A stretch of 64,000 nucleotides of DNA from Clostridia bacterium. Lineage in GTDB: Bacteria > Bacillota > Clostridia > Oscillospirales > Butyricicoccaceae. This document shows, one piece after another, positions 8,485-16,477 of this stretch. Made by a program: the position numbers and the translations under genes. Under the pieces are notes generated by a model that searched no databases, was not told the origin of the DNA, and saw only the letters and a list, made by a program, of their open reading frames with translations. How positions within the stretch are numbered: the stretch's first letter is position 1; each line of letters starts with the position of its first letter. The stretch spans positions 39,089-103,088 of the forward strand of contig JAQXOO010000009.1 of assembly GCA_029099685.1 (NCBI GenBank). Direction: 5' to 3'.

Positions 8485-9102
8485 ATGTTGCCCCACAGGC
8501 AAGCAGGCAAGTCTGCGTCAGTGCTGCTTGGAACGGCTGTTGTCGCGTTTGCCCTCTCTCAGATCCACGCCCCGGCGGGCCTGGCGGAGGGCGGTTCCTT
8601 CGGTATTACCCTGTTACTGTTTCATCGGTTCGGCTTATCGCCCGCCGTCTCCGGATGCCTTTTGGACGGCATCCTGCTTCTCCTGGCGGCCCGCTCCTTC
8701 GGAAAGGCTTTTACCCGCCGCTCCCTGGGCGCCGTCCTGGGTTATTCCCTGTTTTACGCTTTGTTTGAGCGGCTGCCGCCGCTGCTGTCCGGGCTGGCCC
8801 AATACCCCCTGGCCGCTGCCGCCGTGGGAGGATTGCTCCTGGGTGCCGGCACGGGGCTGGTGGTCCGGGGCGGCGCGGCCTGCGGCGGGGACGACGCCCT
8901 GGCGCTGCTGCTCTCCCACCGGCTGCGCCGGCCCGTGAGCCGGGTCTATCTGCTGCTGGACGGCACGGTGCTGGCGCTGTGCGCCGCCCTGCTCCCCCCG
9001 GAAACGCTGGCCGCCTCTTTGGTGAGCTGCCTGGTCTCCTCCCTGACGGTGGGACTGGTGCAGGCCCCCGCGGGCGGTCTGGCCCCCCGGCCCGCCGGTT
9101 AG
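8485..9102 (+). CDS. YitT/YczE-type integral membrane protein
   Basis: Multi-pass membrane protein of unknown function, 205 residues, with about five to six hydrophobic segments. The glycine-rich pattern AEGGSFGITLLLF followed by a second G-rich segment (GGLLLGAGTGLVVRGGAACGGDD) is like the paired repeats of the YitT (UPF0750) family. The C-terminal cytoplasmic DUF2179 domain of full YitT proteins is missing, so it resembles the shorter members. The ATG at 8485 follows GAGG; a TTG 15 bases upstream in frame is less likely. It stands alone between a terminator and its own terminator at 9165. Substrate or partner cannot be inferred. Confidence 0.7.
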   Translation: MLPHRQAGKSASVLLGTAVVAFALSQIHAPAGLAEGGSFGITLLLFHRFGLSPAVSGCLLDGILLLLAARSFGKAFTRRSLGAVLGYSLFYALFERLPPLLSGLAQYPLAAAAVGGLLLGAGTGLVVRGGAACGGDDALALLLSHRLRRPVSRVYLLLDGTVLALCAALLPPETLAASLVSCLVSSLTVGLVQAPAGGLAPRPAG

Positions 9103-9164
9103 ATGGACGACGCCGCCGGGCAGGCCCGCAGCTGAGGGCTTTCCCCCAAGGCTTTTTCAAACAC

Positions 9165-9196
9165 AACACGCGGAACGGCGGTTCCGCGTGTTTTTT
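9165..9196 (+). terminator. intrinsic terminator
   Basis: Twelve-base perfect stem AACACGCGGAAC/GTTCCGCGTGTT with a four-base loop and a T tract, between the YitT-like gene and the prfB promoter. Confidence 0.9.
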
Positions 9197-9220
9197 ACGT
9201 TTTTCCGCCGCCGTTTCCCC

Positions 9221-9249
9221 TTGCGGGGATGGCCGTTTCATGCTATACT
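9221..9249 (+). promoter_or_regulatory. prfB promoter
   Basis: TTGCGG (9221-9226), 17-base spacer, TATACT (9244-9249); predicted start about 15 bases before the prfB start codon. Confidence 0.65.
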
Positions 9250-9270
9250 GTTATCTTGGAGGGATAGACT

Positions 9271-10389
9271 ATGCTTATTTATGACGATATTCGTTTTCAA
9301 CTGAATAACCTGAAGCCCAAGCTGGAGGATCTCCGGCTGGCGCTGGATCTGGACAAGGGGCAGGCCGAGATCGCCGAGCTGGAAAAGAAGGCCGCCGATC
9401 CCGCCTTTTGGAACGACCCCGCCGAGAGCCAGAAGGTGCTGCAGCGCACCAAGCAGCTGAAGGACAAGGCCGCCCACTACGCCGCCCTGAACACCATGTT
9501 CGAGGATGTGGTCACCACCATCGAGATGGCCGAGGAGATGGAGGACGAGAGCCTGTTTCCCGAGGTGCAGGAGGGCTTCGCCGCCTTTGAAAAGGAGCTG
9601 GACCGCCAGACCCTGAGCACCCTGCTTTCCGGCGAATATGACCGGAACAACGCCATCCTCAGCTTCCACGCCGGCGCCGGCGGCACCGAGGCTATGGACT
9701 GGACCCAGATGCTGGTGCGGATGTATGAGCACTGGGCCGACAACATGGGCTTCAAGCACAAGATCCTGGATATGCTGGACGGCGAGGACGCCGGCGTCAA
9801 GAGCGCCGAAATGCTCATTGAGGGCGAAAACGCCTACGGCTATCTGAAAAGCGAAAACGGCGTTCACCGGCTGGTGCGGGTGTCGCCCTTTGACGCCTCC
9901 GGCCGCCGCCAGACCAGCTTCGCCGCCCTGGAGGTCATGCCCGAGATGAGCGACGATGTGGAGATCGACATCCGCCCCGAGGACCTGAAGGTGGACACCT
10001 ACCGCTCCTCCGGCGCGGGCGGCCAGCACGTGAACAAGACGGAGTCCGCCGTGCGCATCACCCACATCCCCAGCGGTATCGTGGTGGCCTGCCAGACCGA
10101 GCGCAGCCAGATCCAGAACCGGGCCACCGCCATGAAGATGCTGAAATCCCGCCTGATGGAGATCAAGGAGCGGGAGCATCTGGACAAGATCGAGGACATC
10201 AAGGGCGCCCAGATGAAGATCGAGTGGGGCAGCCAGATCCGGTCCTATGTGTTCATGCCCTATACCCTGGTAAAGGACCACCGCACCGGCTTTGAAAACG
10301 GCAACATCGGCGCCGTCATGGACGGCGACCTGGAGGGCTTTATCAACGCCTATCTGAAGTGCTCAGCCACCGGCGAATGGGCCAAGTGA
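9271..10389 (+). CDS. prfB: peptide chain release factor 2
   Basis: Recognises UGA and UAA and triggers hydrolysis of peptidyl-tRNA. The 372-residue protein shows the anticodon-mimic SPF motif (VRVSPFDASG) and the catalytic GGQ (SGAGGQHVNKTE). The reading frame is continuous from MLIYDDIRFQLNNLKPK, so the programmed +1 frameshift near codon 25 used to autoregulate many prfB genes is absent. A GGAGGG site precedes the start. It has its own promoter and is followed by an 81-base gap before the DUF975 gene. Confidence 0.95.
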   Translation: MLIYDDIRFQLNNLKPKLEDLRLALDLDKGQAEIAELEKKAADPAFWNDPAESQKVLQRTKQLKDKAAHYAALNTMFEDVVTTIEMAEEMEDESLFPEVQEGFAAFEKELDRQTLSTLLSGEYDRNNAILSFHAGAGGTEAMDWTQMLVRMYEHWADNMGFKHKILDMLDGEDAGVKSAEMLIEGENAYGYLKSENGVHRLVRVSPFDASGRRQTSFAALEVMPEMSDDVEIDIRPEDLKVDTYRSSGAGGQHVNKTESAVRITHIPSGIVVACQTERSQIQNRATAMKMLKSRLMEIKEREHLDKIEDIKGAQMKIEWGSQIRSYVFMPYTLVKDHRTGFENGNIGAVMDGDLEGFINAYLKCSATGEWAK

Positions 10390-10470
10390 CCTTCCTCCGG
10401 GGACAAAGGGCTCCGCAGCCTGTGGTTTACCCTGTGACCGTGTATTGCATCTTATGTAAGGGGGTTTCTT

Positions 10471-11217
10471 ATGTATTTTGATCCTTCTGACCGTCCGCAG
10501 CTGAAACAGCGGGCCAAGGCCGCCATGCGGAAGGTTTCGCCCAACATCTATCTGGTATCGGTGGTGTGCCTGCTGCTCACCGCCGCGCCCAACTTTGTCA
10601 TTAATTTCCCCACCGTCCGCCTGATGTTCAGGGCTGATTCCCTGGAGCGGGCCGTGGAGATCTACCAAAACAGCAATCTGTCCGGGGGGTTCGCCCTGAG
10701 CCTGGCCGTGCTGGCCATGAACATCTTTCTGACGCTGGTGACCTGCGGCTGGCGGCTGTATACCCTGCGGGCTTCCCGGGGAGAGGACCCCGGCAGCTTT
10801 GACACCCTGTTCGCCTGCTTCCGCCAGTTCTGGCGGTTCCTGTGCGTGCAGATCCTCATGGACCTGTTCATCTTTTTGTGGACCATGTTGTTCATCATCC
10901 CCGGCATCATCGCCTCCCTGGCCTACAGCCAGACCATCTACATCATGCTGGACCATCCCGATATGTCCGCCCTGGACGCCATCCGGGCCAGCAAGCAGCT
11001 GATGAAGGGCCACAAATGGGAATATTTCGTGCTGGGCTTGTCCTTCATCGGCTGGAGCATCCTGTCCAGCTTTACCCTGGGCCTGCTGAGCATCTGGCTG
11101 ACGCCCTACCAGCACGTGACCTATGCCAACTATTACAACGGTCTGGTGAACTGGACCGGCGCCCCGGAGGAGGAGCCTGCCGGCCAGGCCGCGCCCGACG
11201 AGTGGTGGAAGGAATAA
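10471..11217 (+). CDS. DUF975 family membrane protein
   Basis: Integral membrane protein of 248 residues with about five hydrophobic segments. The pattern DRPQLKQRAKAAMR at the N-terminus, a central segment LFIFLWTMLFIIPGIIASLAYSQ cut here to its recognisable core FIIPGIIASLAYS, and DALRASK-like ALDAIRASKQLMKGHKW are typical of DUF975 proteins of Clostridia. Function is unknown. The acidic C-terminus (APEEEPAGQAAPDEWW) is probably cytoplasmic. The start follows AAGGGGG. It lies between prfB and a bidirectional terminator. Confidence 0.75.
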   Translation: MYFDPSDRPQLKQRAKAAMRKVSPNIYLVSVVCLLLTAAPNFVINFPTVRLMFRADSLERAVEIYQNSNLSGGFALSLAVLAMNIFLTLVTCGWRLYTLRASRGEDPGSFDTLFACFRQFWRFLCVQILMDLFIFLWTMLFIIPGIIASLAYSQTIYIMLDHPDMSALDAIRASKQLMKGHKWEYFVLGLSFIGWSILSSFTLGLLSIWLTPYQHVTYANYYNGLVNWTGAPEEEPAGQAAPDEWWKE

Positions 11218-11252
11218 GGGCCTTTTGCCCCCGCGAGACCCCATAAAGGAAC

Positions 11253-11302
11253 AAAACGCTGTCATTGCAGGCCCACCGGCCGGAGCAATGACAGCGTTTT
11301 TT
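11253..11302. terminator. bidirectional terminator between convergent genes
   Basis: Long stem AACGCTGTCATTG/CAATGACAGCGTT with a GC-rich loop and T runs on both sides, between the rightward DUF975 gene and the leftward GH3 gene. Confidence 0.85.
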
Positions 11303-11361
11303 GTTTTTCGGCGCGCCCGGACGCGGTCCGGGCGTTTGCAAAGGGCCGCCGGGACGGCGGT

Positions 11362-12582
11362 TTACCGGAGGACCCCCAGCCGCAGCTTCCACTGCAGCAC
11401 CCGCAGGGCGGCCTCCTCCACCCGCTCCCGGGACAGGCTGCCCTCCGCCACCGCCTGCAGCACCCGGTCCAGGTCCCGCTCCAGGTCGGAGGACACCACC
11501 ATGTCCGCCCCCGCCTGAAGGGCCAGCACCGCCGCCTGTCCGCCGGCGGCATAATCGGCCACCGCGTCCATGGCCAGGTCGTCGGTGAGGGCCACCCCCG
11601 CAAAGCCCAGCTCCTCCCGCAGGACCCGGTAGACCTCCGGGGAGAGGGAGGCAGGCAGGCTTTCATCCATGCAGGTGACGATGTTGTGGCTCACCAAAAC
11701 GGCGGCGTTGTCCCATTCCATCCCCGCGGAAAAGGGCAGCAGGTCACTTTCCGTAAACTGCTCCCGGGGGCGGTTGTCCACCACGGCGGCGGTGTGGGTG
11801 TCCCGGTTGTTTCCGTAACCGGGAAAATGCTTGAGCACTGCGCCCATGCCGCAGCTGTCCATGGCCGCCACCACCGTCCGCACATAGTCCGCGGTGGCGG
11901 CGGCGTCCCCGCCGAAGGCCCGGTCATACATAAAATCTCCGGGATCGGTGGTGACATCGGCCACCGGGGCGAAGTTCACATTGATTCCGTATTGTAGAAG
12001 TATCTCGCTTTTATACTGTGCGTCTTTTGAAATTGCCTCCAGGCCGCCCTGCGCATAGAGCTTTTGAGGGGAGAGGCACTTTCCCCCGGGAAACAGGTTG
12101 GGGTTCTGGCTGGCCCGGGTGACGGTGCCGCCCTCCTCATCCACGCCGAAAAAGGGGGCCACGGCCGCCGCCCGGCGGTATTCCTCCAGCCGGGCCGTAA
12201 ACGCTTCTCCCGTGAGCCAGCCGCCCGCGCTGTCCTGGAAGTCCCGTTTGAACAGCAGATAGCCTCCGGGCTGGCACCGCTCCATCAGGGCCGCGCCGTC
12301 AGCGGCGGGGCACCGGGCAAAAAACAGCTGGCCCACGGTCTGTTCCAGCGTCATGTCCGCCAGCAGCTCCCGGGCCCGGAGGAGGCGCAGCTGCTCCGGG
12401 GTGGGTTCCGGTTCGGGTTCCGGCTCCGGTTGGGGTTCCGGCTGGGGGTCCGGCTGGGGCAGGGGGGCGGGCAAGCGCTCTGTTTCACGGGAAACAGGCT
12501 CCGCCTTTTCCAGCCGCAGGCTGCAGCCTGCAGCGCCCAAGGCCAGCGCCAGGCACAAAAACACCATTGCCAGTCGTTTCAT
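11362..12582 (-). CDS. GH3 beta-N-acetylhexosaminidase lipoprotein (NagZ-like)
   Basis: Extracellular glycoside hydrolase probably acting on peptidoglycan amino sugars. The 406-residue protein begins with a lipoprotein signal (MKRLAMVFLCLALALG then AAGCS lipobox), followed by a Pro/Glu-rich linker of PEPEPEP type (residues about 45-68) and a GH3 catalytic domain. The GH3/NagZ loop KHFPGYGNNRDTH and the nucleophile aspartate in ALTDDLAMDA are visible. The ATG at 12582 follows GGGAGG; an upstream in-frame Met lacks a site. The linker reads as repeated proline-acid pairs, common in wall-spanning lipoproteins. An identical parS/Noc-like 16-mer occurs inside this gene near its 5' end. Confidence 0.87.
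   Translation of the reverse strand: MKRLAMVFLCLALALGAAGCSLRLEKAEPVSRETERLPAPLPQPDPQPEPQPEPEPEPEPTPEQLRLLRARELLADMTLEQTVGQLFFARCPAADGAALMERCQPGGYLLFKRDFQDSAGGWLTGEAFTARLEEYRRAAAVAPFFGVDEEGGTVTRASQNPNLFPGGKCLSPQKLYAQGGLEAISKDAQYKSEILLQYGINVNFAPVADVTTDPGDFMYDRAFGGDAAATADYVRTVVAAMDSCGMGAVLKHFPGYGNNRDTHTAAVVDNRPREQFTESDLLPFSAGMEWDNAAVLVSHNIVTCMDESLPASLSPEVYRVLREELGFAGVALTDDLAMDAVADYAAGGQAAVLALQAGADMVVSSDLERDLDRVLQAVAEGSLSRERVEEAALRVLQWKLRLGVLR
12481..12496 (+). promoter_or_regulatory. parS/Noc-box hybrid site inside the GH3 gene
   Basis: TGTTTCACGGGAAACA. It is identical, in reverse complement, to the site at 47761. One half matches parS (TTTCACG), the other the Noc box (CGGGAAA). Binding is inferred, not shown. 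Confidence 0.5.
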
Positions 12583-12600
12583 AGCTTCCTCCCTCTGCAG

Positions 12601-12628
12601 AAAACCGGCGCGCAAAAGGCGCGCCGGC
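12601..12628 (-). terminator. intrinsic terminator of the DUF1508 gene
   Basis: On the minus strand CCGGCGCG pairs with CGCGCCGG and is followed by TTTT, 48 bases after the DUF1508 stop codon. Confidence 0.7.
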
Positions 12629-12675
12629 AGCTGTCTGTTTCTATAGCGCCGGGAAACCCCGGCTTTGCGTGGTCC

Positions 12676-13041
12676 TCAGCCGGTGATCACCGGAGCGCCG
12701 GGGGCGTTTTCGGCGATGGACCGGATGCCCGCCAGGCAGGACCGCTTTGCGGTATAATGCTTGCTGTGGGCCAGCAGCGCCCCCTGCTCGTCATAAAGGT
12801 AAAAGCGGATGCTGCCCCGCTCGCTGTGCCGCACCGTAAATTTCGGGAAGGGCAGCGGCTGCCGCGCGGGCAGGGTCTGGTCCTCCACCGCGGCGCCGGC
12901 GTGCCGCCGGACCCGCTCGATGGCGGCCAGGCATTCCTCCGCCACGTGATAAAGTTCTGAGGAGGCGATGATCTGTCCGTTGCCGGCTTTCAGGTTGAAT
13001 TTATAGCCGGCTTTCATCTGCTGTACTGTAAATTTTCCCAT
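12676..13041 (-). CDS. DUF1508 (YegP-like) protein
   Basis: Soluble 121-residue protein made of two copies of the DUF1508 module: GYKFNLKAGNGQIIASSE at about residues 12-29 and SIRFYLYDEQGALLAHSK at about 77-94, each followed by an alpha-helix. This tandem form is typical for the UPF0339 family. Function is unknown. The ATG follows GGGAGG and AACGGAG. It sits alone, with its own terminator downstream and an AT-rich upstream region in which no clear promoter was identified. Confidence 0.8.
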   Translation of the reverse strand: MGKFTVQQMKAGYKFNLKAGNGQIIASSELYHVAEECLAAIERVRRHAGAAVEDQTLPARQPLPFPKFTVRHSERGSIRFYLYDEQGALLAHSKHYTAKRSCLAGIRSIAENAPGAPVITG

Positions 13042-13158
13042 TTTCTCCGTTCCTCCCGTCTACTTTTTCAGCTATTTGACATAATAATATCATACTTTTT
13101 CCCATCTGAAAAGCGGTATTTGGAAAAAAACAGAATCATTTTACAGCCTATACAGAAA

Positions 13159-13875
13159 TTACCTTTCCATCAGCCCGTCCAGCCAGCGGCGCAGGTCGCC
13201 GAAGCCGCCATGGGGCACCTGGGAGATGTCGCACCCGGGCTTGCAGATCAGGCAGTCGGTAAGCAGAAACACCGGCAGGCCCACCTGGGCCGCTGCCAGG
13301 TCCTCGCAGGCGTCGTTGCCCACCATGACGCATTCCTCCGCCGTCAGGCCCAACTCCTCCAGAATGTCCCGGTAATAGCCCAGGTCGGGCTTGCAGCGGC
13401 GGCTGTTTTCATAGGTGGTGACCAGGGCAAAGTCCCCCGGCTCCAGCCCCGCCCAGCGGATGCGGCTGTGGGTGGCCACGGCGGGGAACAGGGGGTTGGT
13501 GGCCAGCACCAGGCGAAGGCCGCGCTTTTGCAGGTCTCCGACCAGCTCCGCCGCCGCGGGGTTTTTGCCGCAGACCTCCGCCACCTGCTGGAACTCGTTG
13601 CGGTAAAACGCCTCAAACACCGGCATATCCCGCATCACCGCCTCGCCGAAAAGCGACCGGAACACCTGCCAGAACACCTGCTCGTTGGTTTGGACGCCGT
13701 CGTTTTTCACCACGGCGGCAGTACCCTTCCAGATGGCCTCCGTCAGCTTTTGGGGATCATAGCCCAGCGGGGCCATCTTTTTGGCCAGCAGGCCCAGATA
13801 GGTCCTGACAAAAACCTCCTGGTCCATGGGCAGCAGCGTTCCGTCCAGGTCGAACAATACGGTGGTGATGGGCAT
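13159..13875 (-). CDS. HAD-superfamily hydrolase
   Basis: Cytoplasmic phosphatase-like protein of 238 residues. Motif I is VLFDLDGTLLP at the N-terminus (nucleophile and acid/base aspartates), motif II lies in LATNPLFPA, motif III lysine in RRCKPDLGYY and motif IV in MVGNDACEDL. Length and cap region between motifs I and II suggest a subclass I phosphatase of the Gph/YjjG type. Substrate unknown. The start was placed at MPITTVLFDLD (13875) because upstream codons run into the terminator region. It is 60 bases from the terminator of the tRNA-Ser gene. Confidence 0.85.
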   Translation of the reverse strand: MPITTVLFDLDGTLLPMDQEVFVRTYLGLLAKKMAPLGYDPQKLTEAIWKGTAAVVKNDGVQTNEQVFWQVFRSLFGEAVMRDMPVFEAFYRNEFQQVAEVCGKNPAAAELVGDLQKRGLRLVLATNPLFPAVATHSRIRWAGLEPGDFALVTTYENSRRCKPDLGYYRDILEELGLTAEECVMVGNDACEDLAAAQVGLPVFLLTDCLICKPGCDISQVPHGGFGDLRRWLDGLMER

Positions 13876-13934
13876 AACACAGATCCTTTCCGAAAAAAAT
13901 GAGATCCCGCGGGGCCGAAGGGGGGACCTTACGG

Positions 13935-13962
13935 AAAAAAGCACCCCGAAGGGTGCTTTTTT
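13935..13962. terminator. terminator directly after tRNA-Ser(GCU)
   Basis: GCACCC/GGGTGC stem with a CGAA-type loop and A/T tracts on both sides. On the minus strand it begins right after the encoded CCA of the tRNA. Confidence 0.8.
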
Positions 13963-14052
13963 TGGCGGAGAAAGAGGGATTTGAACCCTCGCGACCCGTT
14001 AGAGCCCTACTCCCTTAGCAGGGGAGCCCCTTCACCACTTGGGTATTTCTCC
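13963..14052 (-). tRNA. tRNA-Ser, anticodon GCU
   Basis: 90-base class II tRNA. The acceptor stem GGAGAAA/TTTCTCC, discriminator G and encoded CCA are visible. The anticodon stem CTCCC/GGGAG holds the loop CTGCTAA, anticodon GCT (reads AGC/AGU). The long variable arm and the GTTCAAATC T-loop fit serine tRNA. Confidence 0.95.
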
Positions 14053-14074
14053 ATCGCCTTAATAGGCGATCATT

Positions 14075-14103
14075 AGTTTACCACACTTGCGGGGAAAATG
14101 CAA
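14075..14103 (-). promoter_or_regulatory. promoter of tRNA-Ser(GCU)
   Basis: Minus strand TTGCAT (14098-14103), 17-base spacer, TAAACT (14075-14080), about 20 bases before the tRNA 5' end. No terminator is seen after the deacylase gene upstream, so read-through may also supply the tRNA. Confidence 0.65.
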
Positions 14104-14126
14104 GAGGAAAACCAATTTTTTGTATG

Positions 14127-15641
14127 TTATTTTCTCCGCAGCACCTGTCCGGCCCGGGCGCCGGTGTGCCTGCCCTCCAGCGCGGTGAGCACACCGTTGA
14201 CATACACCCGGCAAATGCCGCTGCAGGGCTGCTGGGGGTTCTGATAATCCGGGTCGTCCTTCAGCCGGTCCAGGTCCAGCAGCACCAGGTCGGCCCACAT
14301 ACCCTCCCGCAGCACGCCCCGGTCAAACAGCCCGATGCGGGAGGCCGGCAGGGCGGTCATCTTCCGCACCGCCTCTTCCAGGGGGAACAGGCCGCGGTCG
14401 CGGCTGTAGCGGGACAGCACCCGGACAAAGGCGCCGAAATTGCGGGGGTGGGGCTTTCCCGGGGCGTCCAGAGGCATGGCCTCGCCGTCGGAGCCGGGCA
14501 TGACGAAGGGCTGGGACATGATGTACTCGATGTCCTCCTCGCACATACCGAAATTGACCTCGCCCACCCGGTCGTTTTCCGCGATGACGATGTCGAAGCA
14601 GGTGTCTGCCGGGTCCTTGCCCCCCAGCGCCCCGGCGATATCGGCGATGGATTTTCCCACCATCCACTGATTTTCGGGGGTCTGGACATAGGCCACATAA
14701 ATGTCCCCCCAGCGGCCCAGGTGGGAGGCGTTGGATTCGTCCCGCAGCTTTGCCCGGGTGTCCGGGTCCTTCAGCCGGGCGATCATGGCTTCCACGCCGC
14801 CCTCAAAGGCCCAGGCGGGCACGTTGGAGGACATGGAGGTGGCGGAGGCGCTGTAGGGGTACTGGTCGCAGGTCACATCCAGCCCCTGGCGGCGCGCCCG
14901 GGCGATCATGGCCACGGTGGTGCGGCAGGACACCTGCCAGTCAGGCTTGTGGGTGACCTTGTGGTGGGAGATCTGCAGCCGTACGCCCGCCTGCCCGGCC
15001 ACCCAGAGAGCCTCTTCCACCGACCGTACCACGTCCCGGCCCTCGTTGCGCATATGGGTGGCGTAAAAGCCGCCGTAGGGGGCCACGGCGGACACCACCT
15101 CCGCCAGCTCCTCGGCGGAGGCGTAGCAGCCCGGGGGATAGATCAGACCGCTGCTGATGCCGAAGGCGCCCTCCTCCATGGCCCGCGCGGCCAGACTGCG
15201 CATCTGCTCCACCTGTTCCGGGGCGGCCGGCTGTACGGAGTAGCCCATAACGGCTTCACGCAGGGTGCCGTGGCCCACCAGGGTGGCCGAATTGATGCTG
15301 GGCCGGGCCTGTTCCGCCGCGGCCAGATAGTCCGCCATGGAGGGATACCGGCCGGTGGGCGCCACGGAGCCGCCGCAGTTGCCGCCTACATCGGTGGTGA
15401 CGCCCTGCAGGATGCGGCTTTCCGCCGTGGGGCAGCGCAAAAGGGCGCCGTCGCTGTGGGAATGGATATCGATAAAGCCGGGAGTGAGATACAGGCCTCC
15501 GGCGTCCACAGTCTCCGTGGCTTCGCCGGACAGCTTTCCCAGGGCGGCGATACGGCCGTCCTTTACCGCCAGATCGCCGTAAAACCAGGGCGCGCCGGTG
15601 CCGTCCACGATCCGGGCGTTGCGGATAAGTAAATCGTACAT
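14127..15641 (-). CDS. N-acyl-D-amino-acid deacylase (D-aminoacylase)
   Basis: Zinc-dependent amidohydrolase that frees D-amino acids from N-acylated forms. The 504-residue protein opens MYDLLIRNARIVDGTG, then GFIDIHSHSDGALL (metal HxH), the characteristic cysteine ligand in VGGNCGG, histidines in YATHMRNEG and QISHHKVTHKP, and the catalytic aspartate in PGSDGEAM. This set fits the D-aminoacylase subgroup. Length is normal. The ATG follows GAGAGGAG and has a good promoter at 15683-15711. The neighbouring D-amino-acid role in wall turnover is only an inference. Confidence 0.88.
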   Translation of the reverse strand: MYDLLIRNARIVDGTGAPWFYGDLAVKDGRIAALGKLSGEATETVDAGGLYLTPGFIDIHSHSDGALLRCPTAESRILQGVTTDVGGNCGGSVAPTGRYPSMADYLAAAEQARPSINSATLVGHGTLREAVMGYSVQPAAPEQVEQMRSLAARAMEEGAFGISSGLIYPPGCYASAEELAEVVSAVAPYGGFYATHMRNEGRDVVRSVEEALWVAGQAGVRLQISHHKVTHKPDWQVSCRTTVAMIARARRQGLDVTCDQYPYSASATSMSSNVPAWAFEGGVEAMIARLKDPDTRAKLRDESNASHLGRWGDIYVAYVQTPENQWMVGKSIADIAGALGGKDPADTCFDIVIAENDRVGEVNFGMCEEDIEYIMSQPFVMPGSDGEAMPLDAPGKPHPRNFGAFVRVLSRYSRDRGLFPLEEAVRKMTALPASRIGLFDRGVLREGMWADLVLLDLDRLKDDPDYQNPQQPCSGICRVYVNGVLTALEGRHTGARAGQVLRRK

Positions 15642-15682
15642 ACAAAGGCTCCTCTCTCAAACGTGGCGCGTTTCTACGCTTT

Positions 15683-15711
15683 AGCATAGCACAAACTGCC
15701 GGGAATTGCAA
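15683..15711 (-). promoter_or_regulatory. promoter of the D-aminoacylase gene
   Basis: Minus strand TTGCAA (15706-15711), 17-base spacer, TATGCT (15683-15688), about 40 bases before the start codon. Confidence 0.65.
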
Positions 15712-15739
15712 CGGGCGGGGGAAATACGCGGGGTGCATG

Positions 15740-16105
15740 CAGGCAGCTTTGGCGCGCTGCGACATCTTGGCCCAAGAGCCGCCTGCGGCAGGGTTACATC
15801 CAAGCGTGCCTGTGGGCAGTTTTGGGGCGCTGCGGCATCTCGACTCAAGAACTGCCTGCAGATAGCTTTGGGGCGCTGCGCCATCTCGGCCCAAGAGCCG
15901 CCTGCGGCGGTTGGCCTCGAAACGCGCCTGCGGGCGCAGCCCATCCCTCGCGTGACTTTCCACCGCGGGAAAGTCACCAAAGCGCGCCGGGGGCCCTCCC
16001 CAAGAGGGCAGGAAGCCCCCGGCCCCCTGTCTGCCCAAAAGACGGATCAAAGCGGCCCCGCCGGCGGGTGCTACGGCCCGGCCATGTGGGGTGAAAAAGC
16101 ATCCG
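15740..16105 (-). repeat. dispersed intergenic repeat, copy 1 (with diverged tandem units)
   Basis: About 365 bases whose reverse complement matches 38260-38660 closely. It has two parts: three diverged tandem units, each starting AGCTTTGGGGCGCTGCG or a variant (15745, 15818, 15864; the middle unit is shortened), and a conserved 150-base arm containing the hairpin GTGACTTTCC/GGGAAAGTCAC (15951-15976) and GGGGGCCCTCCCC-type stems. Apparent reading frames through it are by-products of the repeat. The remaining sequence from 15712 to 16320 holds no supported gene. Confidence 0.85.
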
Positions 16106-16130
16106 TTTGCGGCGCGCTCAGCAGGGGGGT

Positions 16131-16169
16131 CCGGGGGAGTGCGCCATAACGGGACTGCTCCCCCGGCCG
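16131..16169. repeat. short palindromic repeat, copy X
   Basis: CCGGGGGAG pairs with CTCCCCCGG around TGCGCCATAA. A close relative lies at 47700-47738. Probably a small dispersed intergenic palindrome. Confidence 0.6.
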
Positions 16170-16195
16170 CCCTTTTCTCTTGTACCGTCAACGGC

Positions 16196-16229
16196 ACGTT
16201 CTCTTTTCGGCGGGACGAAAAGAGAATGT
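16196..16229. terminator. strong hairpin downstream of the copper operon
   Basis: Near-perfect 14-base stem (ACGTTCTCTTTTCG with CGAAAAGAGAATGT) and a six-base loop. It is the first strong hairpin after the 51-residue copper-domain gene; no long T tract follows, so termination is uncertain. Confidence 0.4.
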
Positions 16230-16320
16230 GGGGTTGGAACTGTGGGTTCTTACGGACATGCTGCGCTGACTGGCTGGCACCGCCGCAGCCCGCATCGATA
16301 ACAGCTTGTATAATTTACTG

Positions 16321-16476
16321 TTATATTAACAGATTTTCATCAAAATCCACCGTCATGCTGTTCATCAGCAGGTTGACGGCCACAGAACGCACGCCCGCCA
16401 GCCGGCCCACTACCTTTTCGATGCGGGCGCTGCAGGCGGCGCAGGACATTCCGGTGATCTGAAATTTCCGGGTCAT
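16321..16476 (-). CDS. 51-residue heavy-metal-associated (HMA) domain protein
   Basis: Probable copper(I)-binding mini-protein. The product MTRKFQITGMSCAACSARI... carries the HMA metal site GMSCAAC at residues 9-15, then helix 1 and strands through NLLMNSMTVDFDEN, and stops at residue 51. A full CopZ has about 68 residues, so the second helix and last strand are missing. The sequence (EKVVGRLAGVRSVAVNLL) resembles the N-terminus of a CopA ATPase, so it may be a remnant of copA or a minimal chaperone. The start lies one base after the nucleosidase stop with a GGAAGGG site inside that gene. It is the last gene of the CsoR operon. Confidence 0.7.
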   Translation of the reverse strand: MTRKFQITGMSCAACSARIEKVVGRLAGVRSVAVNLLMNSMTVDFDENLLI

Positions 16477-16477
16477 T

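Noticed and set aside
15256..16197. 313-codon frame over repeat copy 1
   Set aside because: Covers the real D-aminoacylase start in another frame and repeat DNA; no family features.
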